Source: Pseudomonas helvetica (GTDB lineage Bacteria; Pseudomonadota; Gammaproteobacteria; Pseudomonadales; Pseudomonadaceae). Taken from it: DNA of 64,000 nt. The position numbers were made by a program, and so were the translations under genes. The stretch spans positions 1 to 64,000 of the forward strand of contig NZ_CP150917.1 in the NCBI RefSeq assembly GCF_039908645.1, given 5' to 3'. Positions 59,943-64,000 of the stretch are shown here, in pieces (the first letter of the stretch is position 1; each line of letters starts with the position of its first letter). Under the pieces are notes generated by a model that was not told where the DNA came from, did no database searches, and was given only the letters and a program-made list of their open reading frames with translations.

Positions 59943-61538
59943 ATGAATGCTGTGAACGATGACCACGGTCATGCAATCGTCGACAACCACGTCCACGGTC
60001 CGGCCAAGGGCCTGATGCGCTGGGTGCTGACCACCAACCACAAAGACATTGGCACGCTGTACCTGTGGTTCAGCTTCATGATGTTCCTGCTCGGCGGTTC
60101 GTTCGCCATGGTGATTCGCGCCGAGTTGTTCCAGCCCGGCCTGCAGATCGTCGAACCGGCATTCTTCAATCAGATGACCACCATGCACGGTCTGGTGATG
60201 GTCTTCGGTGCGGTGATGCCGGCGTTTGTCGGCCTCGCCAACTGGATGATTCCGTTGATGATCGGCGCGCCGGACATGGCCCTGCCGCGGATGAACAACT
60301 TCAGCTTCTGGCTGTTGCCGGCAGCGTTCCTGCTGTTGGTGTCGACGCTGTTTATGCCGGGTGGCGGACCGAACTTCGGCTGGACCTTCTACGCCCCGCT
60401 ATCGACGACCTACGCGCCGGAAAGCGTGACCTTCTTCATCTTTGCCATCCACTTGATGGGTATCAGTTCGATCATGGGCGCGATCAACGTGATCGCCACC
60501 ATCCTCAACCTGCGTGCCCCGGGCATGACCCTGATGAAAATGCCGCTGTTCGTCTGGACCTGGCTGATCACCGCGTTCCTGTTGATCGCGGTGATGCCGG
60601 TGCTGGCGGGTTGCGTGACCATGATGTTGATGGATATCCACTTCGGCACCAGCTTCTTTAGCGCTGCCGGTGGCGGTGATCCGGTGCTGTTCCAGCACGT
60701 GTTCTGGTTCTTCGGCCACCCCGAGGTGTACATCATGATCCTGCCGGCGTTCGGTGCCGTCAGCTCGATCATTCCGACCTTCTCTCGCAAGCCACTGTTT
60801 GGCTACACCTCGATGGTCTACGCCACGGCGAGTATCGCCTTCCTGTCGTTCATCGTCTGGGCGCACCACATGTTCGTGGTCGGCATCCCGCTGGTGGGCG
60901 AGCTGTTCTTCATGTACGCGACGCTGCTGATCGCGGTGCCCACCGGGGTCAAGGTGTTCAACTGGGTCAGCACCATGTGGCAAGGCTCGCTGACTTTCGA
61001 GACACCGATGCTGTTTGCCGTAGCGTTCGTGATCCTGTTCTCGATTGGCGGGTTCTCCGGGTTGATGCTGGCCATCGCTCCGGCGGACTTCCAGTACCAG
61101 GACACCTACTTCGTGGTCGCGCATTTCCACTACGTGCTGGTGCCGGGGGCGATCTTCGGGATCTTCGCTTCGGCCTACTACTGGATGCCGAAATGGACCG
61201 GCCACATGTACGACGAAACCCTCGGCAAGCTGCACTTCTGGCTGTCGTTCATCGGCATGAACATGGCCTTCTTCCCGATGCACTTCGTGGGCCTGGCGGG
61301 TATGCCGCGGCGGATTCCGGACTACAACCTGCAATTCGCCGACTTCAACATGGTGTCGTCGATTGGCGCATTCACCTTCGGGGCAACGCAGATCTTTTTC
61401 CTGTTCATCGTGATCAAGACCATCCGTGGCGGCCCGGCAGCCCCGGCGAAACCCTGGGAAGGTGCGGAAGGCCTGGAGTGGAGCGTGCCGTCGCCGGCGC
61501 CGTATCACACCTTTGTCACGCCACCGGAAGTGAAATGA
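59943..61538 (+). CDS. coxA: Cytochrome c oxidase subunit I
   Basis: The catalytic heme-copper subunit that reduces oxygen and pumps protons. The 531-residue protein has twelve predicted helices. The CuB ligands are in WFFGHPEVYIMILP (His with the cross-linked Tyr) and AHHMFVVG, the heme ligands in VVAHFHYVLVPG, and the D-channel Asn/Asp region is also present. AGGAGA lies 7 bases before ATG 59943. It follows coxB by 82 bp and precedes ctaG by 31 bp. Confidence 0.98.
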   Translation: MNAVNDDHGHAIVDNHVHGPAKGLMRWVLTTNHKDIGTLYLWFSFMMFLLGGSFAMVIRAELFQPGLQIVEPAFFNQMTTMHGLVMVFGAVMPAFVGLANWMIPLMIGAPDMALPRMNNFSFWLLPAAFLLLVSTLFMPGGGPNFGWTFYAPLSTTYAPESVTFFIFAIHLMGISSIMGAINVIATILNLRAPGMTLMKMPLFVWTWLITAFLLIAVMPVLAGCVTMMLMDIHFGTSFFSAAGGGDPVLFQHVFWFFGHPEVYIMILPAFGAVSSIIPTFSRKPLFGYTSMVYATASIAFLSFIVWAHHMFVVGIPLVGELFFMYATLLIAVPTGVKVFNWVSTMWQGSLTFETPMLFAVAFVILFSIGGFSGLMLAIAPADFQYQDTYFVVAHFHYVLVPGAIFGIFASAYYWMPKWTGHMYDETLGKLHFWLSFIGMNMAFFPMHFVGLAGMPRRIPDYNLQFADFNMVSSIGAFTFGATQIFFLFIVIKTIRGGPAAPAKPWEGAEGLEWSVPSPAPYHTFVTPPEVK

Positions 61539-61569
61539 ACGCCATGACCTTTGTGGGAGGGCTTGCGCC

Positions 61570-62127
61570 ATGGCTGACTCTATTTCCTTGAAGAAGCTGG
61601 TCACCCGGCTGCTGTTGGTGGTGGCCAGCATGTTTGTCTTCGGGTTTGTCCTGGTGCCGATTTACGACGTGATGTGCAAGGCGTTCGGTATCAACGGCAA
61701 AACCGCCGGGCAGTACGAAGGCGAGCAGGTGGTCGACACGTCGCGGCAAATTCGCGTGCAGTTTCTGTCGACCAACGCCGTGGACATGGTCTGGGAGTTT
61801 TATCCCAAGGCCGACGACATGGTGATCAATCCGGGGGCAGTAAACGAGATGATCTTCGTTGCCCGCAACCCGACCGATCACCCGATGAGCGCGCAGGCGA
61901 TACCCAGCATTTCTCCGGGCGACTCAGCGGTGTATTTCCACAAGACCGAGTGCTTCTGCTTCACCCAGCAGGTGCTGCAACCCGGCGAACGAATCGAAAT
62001 GCCCGTACGTTTCATCGTTGACCGTGAGATTTCCAAGGATGTGAAGCACCTGACGCTGGCTTACACGCTGTTCGATATCACCGCACGTCATCCACCGGTC
62101 GTGGCAAACACCAATGCCGGTCCTTGA
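61570..62127 (+). CDS. ctaG: Cytochrome c oxidase assembly protein CtaG/Cox11
   Basis: Inserts copper into the CuB centre of subunit I. The 185-residue protein has one N-terminal membrane helix (RLLLVVASMFVFGFVLVPIYDVMC). A periplasmic immunoglobulin-like domain follows, with the copper-binding motif CFCF (ECFCFTQQVL). Cys36 after the helix is the third conserved Cys of the family. It sits between coxA and coxC as in most Pseudomonas cox operons. Confidence 0.96.
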   Translation: MADSISLKKLVTRLLLVVASMFVFGFVLVPIYDVMCKAFGINGKTAGQYEGEQVVDTSRQIRVQFLSTNAVDMVWEFYPKADDMVINPGAVNEMIFVARNPTDHPMSAQAIPSISPGDSAVYFHKTECFCFTQQVLQPGERIEMPVRFIVDREISKDVKHLTLAYTLFDITARHPPVVANTNAGP

Positions 62128-62161
62128 GGCGTTCAAGCGTGCCCGATAAGGAGAACAATAA

Positions 62162-63049
62162 ATGGCAAGTCATGAGCATTATTACGTTCCCGCCCAGAGC
62201 AAATGGCCGATCATTGCCACGATCGGCATGTTCGTCACCGTGTTTGGCCTGGCGACCTGGTTCAACGACCTCAAGGCCGCGCGCCCGGAATCCCACGGCC
62301 CGCTGATCTTCTTCGTTGGCGGCCTGTTGCTGGCCTACATGCTGTTCGGATGGTTCGGCACGGTGATCAAGGAAAGCCGCGCGGGGTTGTACAGCTCGCA
62401 GCTCGATCGCTCGTTCCGCTGGGGTATGAGCTGGTTCATTTTCTCCGAGGTGATGTTCTTTATCGCCTTCTTCGGTGCGCTGTTCTACGTGCGTAACCTG
62501 TCCGGGCCGTGGCTCGGCGGTGAGGGCGGCAAGGGCATCGCGCACATGCTCTGGCCGAACTTCCAGTTCGCCTGGCCGCTGCTGCACACCCCTGACCCGA
62601 CACTCTTCCCGCCGCCCAAGGAAGTTATCAGTCCCTGGGGCTTGCCACTGCTGAACACGGTGTTACTGGTGAGCTCCAGCGTCACGGTGACCATCGCCCA
62701 CCATGCCTTGAAAAAGGGCCATCGCGGCGCACTGAAGCTCTGGCTGGCGCTGACAGTACTGCTGGGCTGTGCGTTCCTCAGCTTCCAGGCCAAGGAATAC
62801 ATCCACGCCTATCACGAGCTGGGACTGACCCTGGGCTCAGGCGTGTATGGCGCGACCTTCTTCATGCTGACCGGTTTCCACGGCGCTCACGTGACCATCG
62901 GCACGATCATCCTGTTCGTGATGCTGATGCGGATCATGCGTGGGCATTTCGATGGCGATCACCAGTTCGGCTTCGAGGCGGCCAGTTGGTATTGGCACTT
63001 CGTCGATGTGGTGTGGATTGGCCTGTTTGTCTTCGTTTACGTGCTTTGA
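62162..63049 (+). CDS. coxC: Cytochrome c oxidase subunit III
   Basis: A stabilising subunit of the aa3 oxidase. The 295-residue protein has seven predicted helices and the family segments WGMSWFIFSEVMFFIAFFGA, KEYIHAYHELGLTLGSGVYG and TGFHGAHVTIGTI, with SWYWHFVDVVWIGLFVFVYV at the C-terminus. AAGGAGAA lies 7 bases before ATG 62162. It ends 9 bp before a convergent small membrane protein gene. Confidence 0.97.
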   Translation: MASHEHYYVPAQSKWPIIATIGMFVTVFGLATWFNDLKAARPESHGPLIFFVGGLLLAYMLFGWFGTVIKESRAGLYSSQLDRSFRWGMSWFIFSEVMFFIAFFGALFYVRNLSGPWLGGEGGKGIAHMLWPNFQFAWPLLHTPDPTLFPPPKEVISPWGLPLLNTVLLVSSSVTVTIAHHALKKGHRGALKLWLALTVLLGCAFLSFQAKEYIHAYHELGLTLGSGVYGATFFMLTGFHGAHVTIGTIILFVMLMRIMRGHFDGDHQFGFEAASWYWHFVDVVWIGLFVFVYVL

Positions 63050-63057
63050 GGTGGCGC

Positions 63058-63261
63058 TTACCAGGGCGCGCTGGACACCAGCTGGCCGCTGAAGAATCCC
63101 CAGGCAATCAAGCCGACGGTGATGGCAGCCAGGCCGACACGAACACTCAGGGCGGTGACCAGGCGTTTTGAGCTGCTGTCGTCCTTGACCAGAAAAAACA
63201 GGCCGCTGAACAGGCTGACAACCGTGGCAATCAGCATCAGGACGATGGCTGCTTTGAGCAT
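63058..63261 (-). CDS. Twin-transmembrane protein (DUF2909)
   Basis: A 67-residue protein with two membrane helices: LKAAIVLMLIATVVSLFSGLFFLV and, after the polar linker KDDSSSKRLVTALS, VRVGLAAITVGLIAWGFFS. This is the layout of DUF2909, usually encoded next to cytochrome oxidase genes. I start at ATG 63261, because the longer upstream frame is not conserved. It is convergent with coxC and divergent from the SURF1 gene. A role in oxidase assembly is plausible from context only. Confidence 0.88.
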   Translation of the reverse strand: MLKAAIVLMLIATVVSLFSGLFFLVKDDSSSKRLVTALSVRVGLAAITVGLIAWGFFSGQLVSSAPW

Positions 63262-63330
63262 GGTGAGACTCCGGGGGAATGCGATGTACTTGAGTATAGC
63301 TACCCTGTTTATCAACTTTTTGGCGACGCC

Positions 63331-64000
63331 ATGAAGCGCTTTCGGCCAGGTATCGCACCGACCCTGGTGGTGCTCGCACTGCTGCCGTTGCTGGTCTTTC
63401 TGGGGTTTTGGCAATTAAGCCGGGGCGAGCAGAAACGCGTGTTGCTGGCGAGCTACGCCGAACGCCGCGTGGCTGAACCGATGACCAGCGAACTACTGTC
63501 GAGCACTCAAGACCCGGCATTCCGACGCGTTCGCCTGCATGGCCAGTTCGATGCGGCCCACAGTTACCTGCTCGACAACCGCACCCGCAATGGCCGGCCG
63601 GGGGTCGAGCTGCTGCAACCCTTTCACGACCAGGCGAGCGGTCTCTGGTTATTGCTCAATCGCGGCTGGCTGCCGTGGCCGAACCGGCGCACACCGCCGG
63701 TGTTCACCACCCCCGAGCAATCGTTGAGTCTCGACGCCTGGGTGTATGTCGCTCCGGGTGCGACCTTTCAACTGCACGCCGATCCGGCGAATGCCAACTG
63801 GCCACGGCTGGTGACGGCGATCGATCCGGCCAAGCTCTGGAGCGAGCTGGGTCGAACCGGGTTTGCTTACGAATTACGTGAAGAAGCCGGGCCGGCGTCC
63901 TACGAGGCCGATTGGCCGGTCGTGGCCATGGGGCCGGAAAAACACCTCGGTTATGCCGTGCAGTGGTTCGCCATGGCGCTCGCGCTGTTCGGTCTTTATC
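63331..64000 (+). CDS. SURF1-family cytochrome oxidase assembly protein (partial)
   Basis: The first 223 codons of a gene that runs off the window end. It starts MKRFRPGIAPTLVVLALLPL at ATG 63331, with an N-terminal membrane helix (LVVLALLPLLVFLGFWQL). The SURF1 motifs FRRVRLHGQFD and NRTRNGRPGVELLQP are present, as is LLLNRGWLPWPNRR, and the closing GPEKHLGYAVQWFAMALALF marks the second helix. SURF1 helps insert heme a into subunit I. It follows the cox structural genes, as expected. Confidence 0.95.
   Translation, partial: MKRFRPGIAPTLVVLALLPLLVFLGFWQLSRGEQKRVLLASYAERRVAEPMTSELLSSTQDPAFRRVRLHGQFDAAHSYLLDNRTRNGRPGVELLQPFHDQASGLWLLLNRGWLPWPNRRTPPVFTTPEQSLSLDAWVYVAPGATFQLHADPANANWPRLVTAIDPAKLWSELGRTGFAYELREEAGPASYEADWPVVAMGPEKHLGYAVQWFAMALALFGLY

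Overview
The window begins exactly at the GTG start codon of dnaA and reads dnaA-dnaN-recF-gyrB, so it is the replication-origin-proximal arm of a chromosome (oriC itself lies just outside, upstream of base 1). Gene content, gene order and protein sequences match the fluorescent Pseudomonas group (P. fluorescens-like, high GC). The order plsC-gmhB-glyS-glyQ-tag-htrB-PilZ, trkA-rsmB-fmt-def-LysM-dprA-tsaC-qor-hemF-aroE, betC, trpA-trpB-trpI, prlC, the beta-carbonic anhydrase/SulP pair and coxB-coxA-ctaG-coxC follows the order familiar from P. aeruginosa PA0001-PA0110. Accessory genes are inserted at several points.

Layout: 1-6207 is the replication block. Two ParB parS palindromes lie inside recF. 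6287-11234 is an accessory signalling island absent at this point of the P. aeruginosa order: an OmpR-type regulator, a small secreted protein, a secreted FecR-domain protein and a CHASE2 sensor kinase. 11606-28688 is housekeeping: phospholipid and LPS synthesis, glycyl-tRNA synthetase, DNA repair, potassium uptake, initiator-tRNA formylation and deformylation, tRNA t6A modification, heme and shikimate enzymes. 28852-34130 is a choline-O-sulfate module (SulP permease, choline-binding protein, choline sulfatase, LysR regulator). 35218-38253 is trpAB with its activator TrpI. 38250-47224 holds small envelope, stress and detoxification genes and oligopeptidase A. 48327-52174 is a three-subunit Tat-exported flavoprotein/cytochrome c dehydrogenase of the gluconate 2-dehydrogenase type. 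52821-56482 contains an SOS-controlled radical SAM protein and a carbonic anhydrase/SulP pair. 58733-64000 is the aa3-type cytochrome c oxidase operon, which runs off the window end inside a SURF1 gene.

Repeats and mobile DNA: six REP doublets (REPIN-like, about 131-142 bp each) lie between genes, plus two related hairpin elements. One intact insertion sequence of the IS110 family (56512-57679) is inserted inside a REP palindrome. Removing it and one CT core restores a perfect 12-bp-arm palindrome. Its 200-bp leader can be folded into two loops. In the first loop, two 7-base segments match the left and right sides of the REP target in the way a bridge RNA guides target choice. This is the most notable system in the window.

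A second striking signal is the density of perfect DnaA boxes (TTATCCACA): fourteen between 11.6 and 34 kb and none elsewhere, against roughly 0.5 expected by chance in the whole window. No rRNA, tRNA, CRISPR array or prophage was seen.
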